Shown: in pieces, positions 10,045-18,590 of the stretch
How the letters are laid out: each line of letters starts with the position of its first letter
How positions within the stretch are numbered: position 1 is the stretch's first letter
NCBI GenBank assembly: GCA_003598015.1
Contig: QZKE01000033.1
Coordinates: 60,616 to 124,615 of the forward strand
DNA: 64,000 bases
Direction: 5' to 3'
From: Actinomycetota bacterium
GTDB lineage: Bacteria > Actinomycetota > Geothermincolia > Geothermincolales > RBG-13-55-18
Translations under genes and position numbers: made by a program
The notes under the pieces: model-generated
Told to the model about the DNA's origin: nothing
Database searches by the model: none
Seen by the model: the letters and a program-made list of their open reading frames with translations, nothing else

Positions 10045-11081
10045 CCTCCCCCCTCTCCATCGAGCCATATCCTGTGCGTTCCCGCGAGTTCATCGCTGTC
10101 GTCGGTGGTGGTCAATATCGCCTGCTCCCACTCGTCCAGCTCGTCCAACACCGTCCTGCGATTCTCCTCGTCCAGCTCCGAAAGACAGTCGTCCATCAAA
10201 AGCAGCATCCTCCTGCCCGTGCCCCCTTCCATCTGTCTGGCCTGCGCCAAGCGCCAGGCGATGGTTACCAGCTTCTGTTCTCCTTGCGAGCACTCTCTCC
10301 TCACGTTCTTGCCCGCAAGAAAAAGCAGCAGCTCGTCGCGGTGCGGTCCTATGAGGCTGACCCCTCTCCTCAGCTCCGCCTCCTCCATTTTTCTAATTCT
10401 CTCCATGGTCTTTTCCTCATCGCCCGTTTCGTCTCCCATGGAGGTATAATATTTTAGTTCTATTTCTCCCTTTCCCCATTTCTCTCCCAACCTGGTCATC
10501 TCCCGCTGCAACTCCTTCAGTGCCGCCCCTCGCTCCTCCACGATCGATTTGCCGTTCATATACAGCATGGGGTTCCAGAACCTCATGAACTCCCTTTCTT
10601 TCAGGCCCTTCCTTACCGCCCTTATGGCTTCATTTCGTTGTTTCAGCGTACGCTGATACTCCCTCAACACCTCTCGATAACTCCTCTTTGTTTCCGCGAC
10701 CACCTCGTCCAGATATTTCCTTCTCAACTCCGGTCCACCCTTTACCATCCATATGTCATCCGGCTGAAATGAGACGGCGCCAATGTCCCGTATCTGTCTC
10801 TTTCCTTCTACCTCTCCTCCCCTTCTTATAACGTTCCTTATCCTGATCTCTCTTCCTTTGTAGATATTAGCCTCTATTACCGCCTCTTCTTCCCCATTTC
10901 TCACCATTTCCCGCACATCGCTCGTTCTCATCGATCTTCCCTGTATTAAATAAAAGAGGGCTTCGAGAAGATTTGTCTTCCCTCGCCCGTTACCGGCAAT
11001 GACCGCGTTGATTCCCTGCTCGAATCTCAGTTGTCTATCCGTGTAATTTCTGTAGTTATGGAGCCTTATATGCTCAATCAC
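10041..11081 (-). CDS. recF: DNA replication and repair protein RecF
   Basis: 346 residues; SMC-like ATPase that helps load RecA at gaps. Walker A AGNGRGKTNLLEALF lies near residue 30, the ABC-type signature CSQGEQKL and Walker B LLLMDDCLSELD are in the C-terminal third. It lies 20 bp after dnaN and overlaps the DUF721 start. The coding strand is unusually purine-rich with many AGA/AGG arginines, as in dnaN. Confidence 0.95.
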   Translation of the reverse strand: MIEHIRLHNYRNYTDRQLRFEQGINAVIAGNGRGKTNLLEALFYLIQGRSMRTSDVREMVRNGEEEAVIEANIYKGREIRIRNVIRRGGEVEGKRQIRDIGAVSFQPDDIWMVKGGPELRRKYLDEVVAETKRSYREVLREYQRTLKQRNEAIRAVRKGLKEREFMRFWNPMLYMNGKSIVEERGAALKELQREMTRLGEKWGKGEIELKYYTSMGDETGDEEKTMERIRKMEEAELRRGVSLIGPHRDELLLFLAGKNVRRECSQGEQKLVTIAWRLAQARQMEGGTGRRMLLLMDDCLSELDEENRRTVLDELDEWEQAILTTTDDSDELAGTHRIWLDGEGGG

Positions 11082-11101
11082 GTCTCTTTTTCTTTTTCTC
11101 C

Positions 11102-12190
11102 TTATAACCGGATTGGCATGATAATATACATGAAGTCCTCTCCTTCTTTTTCCTTTATTATTCCCGGCTTCAAGGACTCCGTTATGCTGATCACCATCTT
11201 CTCTCCATCGATCGATATTATTCCTTCTTCGAGAAACCTGCTGTTGAAGGCTATTTCCATGTCCTCCCCTTCATATACCGCCACTATCTCTTCCCTTCCT
11301 TCTCCTACCTCCCTCGACTCGCTCTCCATCGTCAGTCCGGTACTGCCTATGTTGAGGCGCACCGTGCTGCTTATCAGAGACGCTCTTTTCAACGCCCCCA
11401 ACATCTCTTCCCTCTCAACCTCCACGACCTTCTCCATACTCTCCGGTATGAATTGTCCATATTTTGGAAATTTTCCCTCAATCAACCTGATAATGTGACT
11501 CGATGCACCGACGTCGAATTTTACCTGTCCCCCGTTTTCGTCGCGATAAACGTTTATTCTCTCCGTTTTTCCCACTATCCTTGCCAGGTTTACCATGGCC
11601 GAAGCCGGGATTATATACTGACCCTTCTCTTGTGTTTTAAAGCCTTCTCTTATTCTGCGAATAGCCAGACGGTAGCTGTCCGTGCTTACCATATTCAGCT
11701 CTTCTTCCTCTATCTCCAACAACATTCCCAACAGTGTAGGCCTCTTCTCATCTTTCGACGCCGCACGCGATACTTTTTGAACGGCAGGTATGAAAATCTT
11801 CGTTTCTACATCTTCGAGTATGGGAATACCGACAGATGGCGCGTTCGGAAAATCCTCCGCCGGCATAGTAAATAGTTTGAAAACCGTCTTCTGCCCTCTC
11901 AACACCATCTCGTTCCCTATTAATTCAACGTCTACTTTCTCATCCTTTGCATCCCTCAAAAAATCCATAAGGACCTTCAAATTAACAACGCACACCCCTC
12001 CCCGCTCCACCTTCGCGGCGCAGCTCGTGATGGTATAGGACTCCAGGTCCGTTGCATGCAATATCAGCTCTTCCCCCACGCCCTCCAATTTGGTTCCCGA
12101 CAGGATCGGCATCATACCTTTAGCGTTAGCGGAATACTGTACCGTCTGCACGGCATCTAACAGATCTTCTCTGAGGGCGCTGAATTTCAT
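11102..12190 (-). CDS. dnaN: DNA polymerase III beta sliding clamp
   Basis: 362 residues from the ATG at 12190 (MKFSALREDLLDAV), the usual start of the family and 10 bases from AGGAGG; the ATG at 12199 is too close to that site. Three repeated clamp domains are recognisable, including SGTKLEG early on and the C-terminal YIIMPIRL, which closes the ring and forms the pocket for clamp-binding peptides. It is co-directional with dnaA, with a 255-bp intergenic region containing DnaA-box-like sequences between them. Confidence 0.95.
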   Translation of the reverse strand: MKFSALREDLLDAVQTVQYSANAKGMMPILSGTKLEGVGEELILHATDLESYTITSCAAKVERGGVCVVNLKVLMDFLRDAKDEKVDVELIGNEMVLRGQKTVFKLFTMPAEDFPNAPSVGIPILEDVETKIFIPAVQKVSRAASKDEKRPTLLGMLLEIEEEELNMVSTDSYRLAIRRIREGFKTQEKGQYIIPASAMVNLARIVGKTERINVYRDENGGQVKFDVGASSHIIRLIEGKFPKYGQFIPESMEKVVEVEREEMLGALKRASLISSTVRLNIGSTGLTMESESREVGEGREEIVAVYEGEDMEIAFNSRFLEEGIISIDGEKMVISITESLKPGIIKEKEGEDFMYIIMPIRL

Positions 12191-12445
12191 CGTCTCCATA
12201 CCTCCTATTAACTCTTATTCTCTTAATATATAAAATTTAGGAATAGTCATAGTAAGGGTTGTGCATACTGTTGAAACTCGGTGTTTGTGGAGCAAGAGGG
12301 GCTTGAAGGCCTGTGTAAACCGCTGTGAAAAAAGTATATGAGAATGTTGATAAGAGGAAGTTTATCAACATTCTTGCCCTGACGACCCAGTTTGTGAACA
12401 TAATAAACATAGTTTTTCACAGGCTTTGAACAGCCTCTCCTCATG
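12191..12445. other. dnaA-dnaN intergenic region: candidate origin half
   Basis: 255 bp without a gene. A perfect 13-bp inverted repeat (12341-12353 and 12362-12374, 8-bp spacer) places two TTATCAACA sites head to head, one mismatch from the TTATCCACA DnaA box. More distant matches (TGTGAAAAA, TTTTTCACAG, TTTGTGGA) surround it. A strongly AT-rich stretch at about 12216-12240, next to the dnaN start, could be a DNA-unwinding element. I infer that it is part of oriC. Confidence 0.6.
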
Positions 12446-13789
12446 CTATCCGTGTTTTATTTTGTTGGTCAGTTTTTGTACGGCGTTGTATATTTCTCTT
12501 TTCTCCTCCATCAGGGTTTTTATCTTCTCGACGGAATGGATGGTTGTGGAGTGGTGGCGACCACCGAAAGCATTGCTTATAGTGGGGAGGGATTGGTTGG
12601 TAAGCTCGCGACAGAGATACATACATATCTGGCGCGCGGTGACGAGCTGGCGGGAGCGGTTGGGACTGGTGAGCTGCTTGGTGGAAAGGGAAAAGTAGTC
12701 AGCGGTCACTTTCATGATATGGTCTATAGTGATGTCCTTCGATTCCTCTTCCGGAAGTATATCTCGCAGCACAACCTTCGCCATCTCCAGGGTGATGGTT
12801 TCCTTGGTCAGGCTGGAATAGGCGACGACCCTTATAAGAGCGCCCTCTAACTCCCTTATATTGGAGTCAAAGCGAGAAGCAATATAGTCTATGACCTCGT
12901 CAGGGACGTCTTTTTTGTCTAGGGCACACTTCTTTTTAAGAATGGCGATCCTGGTCTCCAGTTCGGGTGGTTGAACGTCTGTAATCAGGCCCCATTCGAA
13001 GCGCGAAACCAGGCGTTCCTGTATTCCACCGATCTCCTTGGGGGGGCAGTCGCTGCTCAAAATAATCTGTTTGTTGTTGTTGTGTAGGTCGTTGAAAGTG
13101 TGAAAGAATTCCTCCACCGTTCTTTCCTTGTTGGCCAGAAACTGTATGTCGTCTATGAGCAGCATGTCTATGGAACGATACCTCTTCTGAAACACCGGCA
13201 CCCTGTTCGAGGTAAGGGAGTTGATAAAGTCGTTGAGAAACTGCTCCGAGGACCTGTAAATAACCTTGAAGTTCGGATATAGCTTCTTGGTGTAATGTCC
13301 AATGGAGTGGAGAAGGTGAGTTTTTCCCAGGCCGACACCACCGTAGATGTAAAGGGGATTATAAGACGTGGGGTTCTCCGATACCGAGAGCGCGGCGGCA
13401 TGTGCAAAGCGGTTGCTGGCCCCGATAACGAAGGTATCGAAGGTGAAACGGGGGTTCAGGTCGCTGGAGGCGTCAGAACCATCCTCTTCCGCGAGGATAT
13501 TTACATCCAGATAGACGGGATCACGAGACCCCTTTCTGCGGCGATCTTTCAGGACCACCTTCACCTGGTCGACCCCGGTAAAGACCTCAGATGCAACCTC
13601 TTGTAGAAGGTTAAGGTATCTCTTGTCAACCCACTCTTTCGTGAAGCTGTTGTTGGTGTAGACGATGAGCGTGGAGCCCTCAACTTTATCTGCATGAAGG
13701 TTTTTGAACCACATGGAAGAAGAGTCGGTGACGCGCTCCTGTATAATATCCTGGCACTTATCCCATAAAAGGCTCGTTTTCGACGACAT
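12446..13789 (-). CDS. dnaA: Chromosomal replication initiator DnaA
   Basis: 447 residues from ATG 13789 (MSSKTSLLWDKCQDII); a GTG 12 codons upstream is possible. Domain I at 1-80, a short linker, AAA+ domain III with Walker A GGVGLGKTHLL and Walker B LLIDDIQFL, and DNA-binding domain IV with the DnaA signature around FGGRHHSTTIHSV. It lies 48 bp downstream of a HATPase-wHTH gene on the same strand, which may share its promoter. DnaA-box-like sites are found both before that gene and after dnaA, suggesting autoregulation and a split origin. Confidence 0.97.
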   Translation of the reverse strand: MSSKTSLLWDKCQDIIQERVTDSSSMWFKNLHADKVEGSTLIVYTNNSFTKEWVDKRYLNLLQEVASEVFTGVDQVKVVLKDRRRKGSRDPVYLDVNILAEEDGSDASSDLNPRFTFDTFVIGASNRFAHAAALSVSENPTSYNPLYIYGGVGLGKTHLLHSIGHYTKKLYPNFKVIYRSSEQFLNDFINSLTSNRVPVFQKRYRSIDMLLIDDIQFLANKERTVEEFFHTFNDLHNNNKQIILSSDCPPKEIGGIQERLVSRFEWGLITDVQPPELETRIAILKKKCALDKKDVPDEVIDYIASRFDSNIRELEGALIRVVAYSSLTKETITLEMAKVVLRDILPEEESKDITIDHIMKVTADYFSLSTKQLTSPNRSRQLVTARQICMYLCRELTNQSLPTISNAFGGRHHSTTIHSVEKIKTLMEEKREIYNAVQKLTNKIKHG

Positions 13790-13837
13790 TGGATCATCCC
13801 CCGGGGAAGGTCGCGGGCACGTCACAGCGCTATTCTA

Positions 13838-14677
13838 TTACAGCGACAGAAGGCTCTGCAAGTAGGACCTTCCCAGCTCAGAAAGGAATCTTTTTCCAGA
13901 AGAATTGGAGTAAATAAGCCCCAAATCCTGGAGTTTTATAAGATCTCGATGGGCTGTGCTCACACCCGTGTTCAACTCGGAAGACACCTGCGACGGCCCT
14001 AGCGACTCGCCCTCGGAGAGCAGGAAGAGGATGTTGTTCTGGCGCTGGGTCAGGTGGAAGGCACCCGCCCCTCCGGCCCAACCTGGTGATGGCGGGGCTG
14101 CGGAGAAGGCGAGATGGGCATAGGTCCCCCTGCCGGGATCCGACTCCAGGCGTAATTCGCCACCCAAAGAGCGCAGATCTTCCCGGGCGAGAAAGAGGCC
14201 GATGCCGACCCCGCGTATATATGACCTATGCAACTCCCGGGCGGTAGAGTAGCCAAGGTCGAAAGCAAGGTCCAGGCGATGGATGCCAGGCCCGGTATCG
14301 GATATGAATAGGTTCTTGTGCTGGGGGTCGAGGACGACCGACACAGAGCAAGGAAGGGCATGTACCAGGTTGTCGACTATCTCTTGCAGGGCTACGAGGG
14401 GCGCAATGATGTCGCGGTCCAGCAGCGCTTGAACGATTAAGGCGGAAAGCTTGCTGGCATAGTCCGAAAAGGAGCCGCCCTCGACATCAACGACCACGAA
14501 GGAACCCTCCACGTCGGGCAGGGCAACCCGGGTATGTGGCGGAAGCAGCTCCTGTTCGTGTGGCAGTCTGGTCGCCGCGACACCCAAGGTTTTCACCACC
14601 TTCTGGCAAGCGAGGAAAACACCAAGAAAGAACGGAGGAAAGCAGCGGGAAGACGGAAAAGCGCTATCGTTTTGCAC
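13838..14677 (-). CDS. HATPase (GHKL) protein with C-terminal winged helix
   Basis: 279 residues; start uncertain (GTG 14677 or a GTG about 26 codons later). Residues about 90-190 form a histidine-kinase-type ATP-binding fold: N box E99...N103 in LQEIVDNL, G1 ISDTGPGI, G2 RGVGIGLFLA. There is no phospho-acceptor histidine domain, no receiver and no membrane segment. Residues 208-262 look like a winged helix-turn-helix (QRQNNILFLLSEG, VSTAHRDLIKLQDLGLI). It therefore resembles an ATP-controlled DNA-binding protein. It lies 48 bp before dnaA on the same strand and next to the presumed origin. I know no named family for this combination; a role in controlling dnaA is inferred from position. Confidence 0.7.
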   Translation of the reverse strand: MQNDSAFPSSRCFPPFFLGVFLACQKVVKTLGVAATRLPHEQELLPPHTRVALPDVEGSFVVVDVEGGSFSDYASKLSALIVQALLDRDIIAPLVALQEIVDNLVHALPCSVSVVLDPQHKNLFISDTGPGIHRLDLAFDLGYSTARELHRSYIRGVGIGLFLAREDLRSLGGELRLESDPGRGTYAHLAFSAAPPSPGWAGGAGAFHLTQRQNNILFLLSEGESLGPSQVSSELNTGVSTAHRDLIKLQDLGLIYSNSSGKRFLSELGRSYLQSLLSL

Positions 14678-15099
14678 ATGGGAGCCCCCGTTGCTTGACC
14701 TGCTGGAAGTACAAGAATCGTGGGAACGAAGCTCTTGCGAGCGAACCGGAGCAAGCCTCCCAGCTGCACAAACAGTGGGTTATGCACAGTTATTTCCACA
14801 GTTGTTGATAACCCCCTCCACGATTCGAGTACTGAAGATCTTCGGACAACTCGATATTATAGCAACGGTGCACGCGGCGGTTAAGGGGCATTTCCGGCAT
14901 AGGGGAACGAGCGCGAGGAAAACGCGTAAAAGGCGAGCGTAGGGAAGGTTTGATGCGGATGGCCGCGGCGGAAGACAGCGGGTAGGCGGGAGGAGAAGGG
15001 CCTGGCGCCGATTCCCCGCCGGCAGGATCCCCCAGACCAGGTCAAATCCGCAGAAAAAGCCGGAAGCGGCCTCAAACAACCGATTAGCAGGAGCTTTCC
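14678..15099. other. Candidate oriC between divergent gene blocks
   Basis: 422 bp without a convincing gene, between the minus-strand dnaA block and the plus-strand rpmH block, where polarity flips. It holds clustered DnaA-box-like sites: TTATGCACA at 14780-14788, TTTCCACA at 14793-14800 and TGTTGATAA at 14803-14811 (reverse of TTATCAACA, the same word as between dnaA and dnaN). A short AT patch follows at about 14851-14862. The right half is GC-rich and featureless. Confidence 0.6.
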
Positions 15100-15128
15100 T
15101 TGACACCCCATGGGGCCATGTATATAAT
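15100..15128 (+). promoter_or_regulatory. Strong promoter of rpmH operon
   Basis: TTGACA (15100-15105), a 17-bp spacer and TATAAT (15123-15128): a perfect consensus sigma70/SigA promoter 35 bp before the rpmH start, as expected for a ribosomal protein operon. Confidence 0.9.
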
Positions 15129-15163
15129 TTTCATGTTTTTTCGAAAGAAAGAAGAGGGAAAAG

Positions 15164-15298
15164 ATGAAAAGGACATATCAACCGAATACCAGAAAAAGGA
15201 AGAAGAACCACGGCTTCCGCAAGAGGATGAGCACAAGGTCCGGAAGGGCTATTATAAAGAGGAGGAGGCAAAAAGGCAGAAAGAGGTTGAGTGCCTGA
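15164..15298 (+). CDS. rpmH: Ribosomal protein L34
   Basis: 44 residues beginning [18 protein letters not shown], the hallmark of L34, and continuing as an almost wholly basic chain ([24 protein letters not shown]). A component of the large ribosomal subunit. Ribosome site GAAGAGGG upstream. Its last eight bases overlap the rnpA start, giving translational coupling in the classical rpmH-rnpA pair. Confidence 0.97.
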   Translation: MKRTYQPNTRKRKKNHGFRKRMSTRSGRAIIKRRRQKGRKRLSA

Positions 15299-15626
15299 AA
15301 GCCCAGTGGAATCCCTGAAGAAAAGCCGCGATTTCAAGCGGGTGATCGAGGGCGGCAACAGGGAAATTATGGAAACGGTCACCATCTACAGGCTCCCCAA
15401 CCAGGCAGGAAAGACCCGTGCCGGCATATCGGTCAGCAAAAAAGCGGGTGGGAGCGTAAAGCGCAATCTCATCAGGAGAAGAATCAAGGAAGCCATCAGG
15501 AGAAACGCCCCACTTTTGCCTGCAGGAGAGGACATGGTATTCGTAGCGCGTCGCGCTATTGTAAGGGCGAGCTACGGTGACATAGAGAGGGATATCCGGA
15601 AGACAGGCGGGGGTAGGAGAAGTTGA
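15291..15626 (+). CDS. rnpA: Ribonuclease P protein component
   Basis: 111 residues from GTG 15291, inside the end of rpmH. Protein subunit that helps the RNase P RNA cleave tRNA 5' leaders. It shows [29 protein letters not shown], and the RNR-type basic helix [15 protein letters not shown] that binds the RNA. Length is typical. The stop overlaps the yidD start (TTGA). Confidence 0.95.
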   Translation: MPESPVESLKKSRDFKRVIEGGNREIMETVTIYRLPNQAGKTRAGISVSKKAGGSVKRNLIRRRIKEAIRRNAPLLPAGEDMVFVARRAIVRASYGDIERDIRKTGGGRRS

Positions 15627-15862
15627 AAACGGCGATGCGCAGGACTGTGCAGCATGCCATAAAGGCGGTGATCAGGGCGTATCAGATACTGATATCGAGC
15701 TGGCTGCCCCCCACATGCCGTTTCTATCCCAGCTGCTCGCAGTATATGCTCCAGGCAGTGGAAAGGTATGGGCCCGTGCGGGGGACCTGGATGGGATTGC
15801 GCAGGCTGGCGCGGTGCCACCCCTGGAACGATGGCGGGTATGACCCTCTACCGGAGGGATAG
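15623..15862 (+). CDS. yidD: Membrane protein insertion efficiency factor YidD
   Basis: 79 residues from TTG 15623, which overlaps the rnpA stop and follows TAGGAG; ATG 15635 is the alternative. The family signature is clear: LISSWLPPTCRFYPSCSQYML, then RGTWMGLRRLARCHPWNDGGYDPLP, with the conserved cysteines. A small membrane-associated protein that assists YidC-dependent insertion. Downstream yidC starts within 8 bp. Confidence 0.95.
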   Translation: MKTAMRRTVQHAIKAVIRAYQILISSWLPPTCRFYPSCSQYMLQAVERYGPVRGTWMGLRRLARCHPWNDGGYDPLPEG

Positions 15863-15869
15863 ACTGACT

Positions 15870-16943
15870 ATGAACATATTCGGAGATATCTGGAACGGGA
15901 TAGTAGCTTTTCTAAATATCCTGCTGCAGGCCTTCTACAGCTTCACCGGCAACTACGGCGTGGCCATCATCCTCTTGACCGTGCTCGTGAAGCTGGTACT
16001 GCTCCCCCTCACCATCAAGCAGACGCGGTCCATGATCGCCATGCAGAAGATCCAGCCGGAGATAAAGAAGCTACAGGAGAAGCATAAGGACGACAAGGAA
16101 AAGCTTTCCCAGGAGATGATGAAGTTCTATAAAGAGAACAAGGTAAATCCCCTGGGCGGCTGCCTCCCCTTGATCCTGCAACTGCCGGTCTTCTTTGCCT
16201 TGTTCACGGTGCTCAGGAAGTACCTTCTCACCCCGCCAACGATTGTTTTGGGCAACACTTTCGCAGCCATAAAAGGGATACCCGGTTTCGCCGGACTTCC
16301 TGCAGCCTATGCGAACCTGCCCATCATCAAACAGGCGGGATTTCTGTGGATAGACAACCTGGCGGACTCAACGCGTATAGCGGACCCTTACTTTATCCTC
16401 ATCGCACTGCTGGCCGTATCTACCTGGTATTCACAGAAACAGGTGATGACCGATCCCAGGCAGAGAAACATGATGATAATAATGCCTATAATCACGGCCT
16501 TCATAGGCTGGAGTCTGCCCGCGGGAGTAGTCCTCTACTGGCTGACGACCAACATACTCCAGATAGTCCAGCAGTATGCAATGGAATACTACGACAAAAA
16601 GCACCCTAAAGAAGTGCCGAAAGCAAAGGACGGCAAGAAAGCAACCGAGGAAAAAGCTCTCGCCAAGGGCAAGGGCGAAGCGGCGAAAACCGCACCGACC
16701 CAGACAAAAGGTAAAGCGCCGGCGAAGGGCAAGGCGCCGATCAAGGGGCAAGCCAGGCCCGGTGCAGATAAGGCGAAACAGGAAGGGGCCACCCAGAAGG
16801 GCAGGCAGCCAAGCAAGCAGAAAGCCGCACCACCCAAAGGAGGAAAGCCTGCCCAGCAAGCAAGAAAACCCAAGGGCCCCCCTCCACAGCAGAAAAAGCC
16901 CCAGAAAGGTTCTGGAGGCAAAGGCGGTGCGCGAAAGAGATAG
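15870..16943 (+). CDS. yidC: Membrane protein insertase YidC/OxaI
   Basis: 357 residues from ATG 15870. Monoderm-type insertase with five hydrophobic segments: first at about 25-50 (YGVAIILLTVLVKLVLLPL), then the cytoplasmic hairpin IQPEIKKLQEKHKDDKEKL, the NPLGGCLPLILQLPVFFALF segment, and two further pairs ending SLPAGVVLYWLTTNILQI. No large E. coli-type periplasmic domain. The last 100 residues form a low-complexity Lys/Ala/Gly/Pro/Gln tail, far longer and more basic than usual, which could hold ribosomes. Confidence 0.95.
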   Translation: MNIFGDIWNGIVAFLNILLQAFYSFTGNYGVAIILLTVLVKLVLLPLTIKQTRSMIAMQKIQPEIKKLQEKHKDDKEKLSQEMMKFYKENKVNPLGGCLPLILQLPVFFALFTVLRKYLLTPPTIVLGNTFAAIKGIPGFAGLPAAYANLPIIKQAGFLWIDNLADSTRIADPYFILIALLAVSTWYSQKQVMTDPRQRNMMIIMPIITAFIGWSLPAGVVLYWLTTNILQIVQQYAMEYYDKKHPKEVPKAKDGKKATEEKALAKGKGEAAKTAPTQTKGKAPAKGKAPIKGQARPGADKAKQEGATQKGRQPSKQKAAPPKGGKPAQQARKPKGPPPQQKKPQKGSGGKGGARKR

Positions 16944-16960
16944 CAGAAGGAGAAACCGCG

Positions 16961-17416
16961 ATGGAAACGGTTGAGAGGACAGTGACTCCCAAGAGCGTTG
17001 TCGTGGACATCGTAAACCTCATGAACCTCAGAACGAGGGTGACAAGCTGGGAGGACGAAGAGGAGATCCATGTCGACGTATGGGGCGACGACCTGGGAAT
17101 ACTGATAGGCAGGGGTGGATCGACTCTGCAGGCATTGCAGGATATAGTGACGACGATCGTGCGCAGGAACATTCCCGAGGTGAGAAGGATAGTCGTAGAT
17201 GTCGAGAGATATAGGGAGAGACGCAGGCAGAAGCTGCGGGAATATGCCGAGAGAATGGCAGACAAGGCCCTGTCAACGAGAAAACCCATAAAGCTCGAGC
17301 CCATGACGCCCCGCGAAAGGAAAATCGTGCACGATGCTTTGAAGGACTTCGCCGGAGTTGAAAGTAAAAGCGAGGGAGAGGACCCACAGAGAAGGATCGT
17401 CATCTCCCCGGCATAA
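16961..17416 (+). CDS. jag: Jag/KhpB-type RNA-binding protein (KH-R3H)
   Basis: 151 residues. A KH domain with the GXXG loop in GILIGRGGSTLQALQ, followed by an R3H domain (RERKIVHDALKDF). The N-terminal Jag_N domain found in Firmicutes is absent, as is common in actinobacteria. KhpB binds RNA with KhpA and influences cell division and elongation. It lies 17 bp after yidC and ends the rpmH operon at a terminator that contains a parS-like core. Confidence 0.92.
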   Translation: METVERTVTPKSVVVDIVNLMNLRTRVTSWEDEEEIHVDVWGDDLGILIGRGGSTLQALQDIVTTIVRRNIPEVRRIVVDVERYRERRRQKLREYAERMADKALSTRKPIKLEPMTPRERKIVHDALKDFAGVESKSEGEDPQRRIVISPA

Positions 17417-17438
17417 GATCCACGAAACAGCATAGCGA

Positions 17439-17470
17439 GCCTGCGTTTCACGTGAAACGCAGGCTTTTTT
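17439..17470 (+). terminator. Terminator of rpmH-jag operon containing a parS-like core
   Basis: A perfect 13-bp inverted repeat, gcctgcgtttcac/gtgaaacgcaggc, followed by TTTTTT: a canonical intrinsic terminator. Its centre GTTTCACGTGAAAC equals 14 of the 16 bases of the consensus parS site (outer pair C/G in place of T/A), so it may also bind ParB. Confidence 0.85.
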
Positions 17471-18341
17471 AACGGGTACTGCGGGGATTGAGCCTAAAAG
17501 CGGCAGCTGAAAGCCATTTAGCGAGTCATGTGGGTGGGGAGACTGAACGGGAAGGGGTGTCCCCGCAGGCTCTGAAGCAAACCCGCACTAAAGACCCGAG
17601 CGAAAAAGACAGGACAAGCACGTTGTTCTACGGCGGTGCCGTGCGCTTCCACGCCGGAAGAAGCGCATCAGCTCTAGGGGTCCGAGGCTGCCCCTCTCTC
17701 CGGGAACAAATATAATGAGCGGGGCAAACGCGGCCGGGAACATGGATTATGTAGCATATAGTGGTAGATATAATCGCGAAAAGGATGACGGAAACAGCAA
17801 GTTCCGCAAAAAAACAGCATTTTTGCAGTACTCAAGGGAAGAAAAGCCGATTACAGGCCTTATTCCAGCGGCACCTCAACCAATCTTCTTGGAAGAACAC
17901 GGATAAGACCGAGCGGAGGTGCCCGATTCGACACTTACCTGTTAATCGCTCAAGAAGGCGAGAAATGCAGGATCTCCACCAGGAACCTCAACCATTACTA
18001 TAGGTATAGGGCTGCCATTAAAACGTGAATGGGTAAATACGGCAGGATGATACGAAAAGCCAAATGGCAATAAAGCTCCGTCATGCTGCGATTATGCAAA
18101 AAGATTGTGCATTAGTACCAGGAGAAAAGCACCTATAGGAATGGCGACACATTTTTGATCGTTTGGGAGGGCATTCGGGGCAATTCAGGAGAAAGGCATG
18201 GACGAATTCGTTGAAATGATGCAAAATAAAAAATGACGGAAAAGAAGGCGAGACATAGTTGTGGTCGAGAATCTGGCCTCATAAAACAGCGGACAAAGCA
18301 GAAATGATGAAAACGGACAAAAAAGACGGCATTAACGAAGC

Positions 18342-18357
18342 TGTTTCACGTGAAACA
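18342..18357. other. parS centromere site 1
   Basis: TGTTTCACGTGAAACA, a perfect match to the conserved bacterial parS palindrome bound by ParB (known for B. subtilis and actinobacteria). It lies 1.9 kb before parB. Confidence 0.95.
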
Positions 18358-18472
18358 AGAAAGTAAAAAAAGAAAGTCAAGCGTTTAATATATGGCGATT
18401 GTAGAAAGGGAGAAGGCAGAGTTTGTAGATCGTTGGACTAGATGGTGAGAGATAGCGGGATCTTGCTGGCAA

Positions 18473-18488
18473 TGTTTCACGTGAAACA
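18473..18488. other. parS centromere site 2
   Basis: A second perfect TGTTTCACGTGAAACA, 131 bp from the first and about 100 bp before rsmG. Confidence 0.95.
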
Positions 18489-18590
18489 GCATGGAAACGG
18501 TCATAATGCATTGCTTTGAAGATGTAGTATAAAAACAAAAAAAGGAAAGTCAGAAAATACAAAGAAACATGAACGTAGGGGAATGCAAGG

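Larger units (their letters stand above)
17471..18590. other. Long intergenic region with parS sites
   Basis: About 1.1 kb between jag and rsmG. Only short open frames with no recognisable product are present. Two perfect parS sites lie at 18342-18357 and 18473-18488. The sequence from about 17720 onward is conspicuously A-rich against the surrounding GC-rich coding DNA. I see no RNA gene, IS or clear pseudogene. It probably serves as the centromere region. Confidence 0.6.

Noticed and set aside
17488-18003. Three short open frames between jag and parS
   Set aside because: No ribosome sites of note, no homology visible and composition unlike proteins; treated as intergenic.
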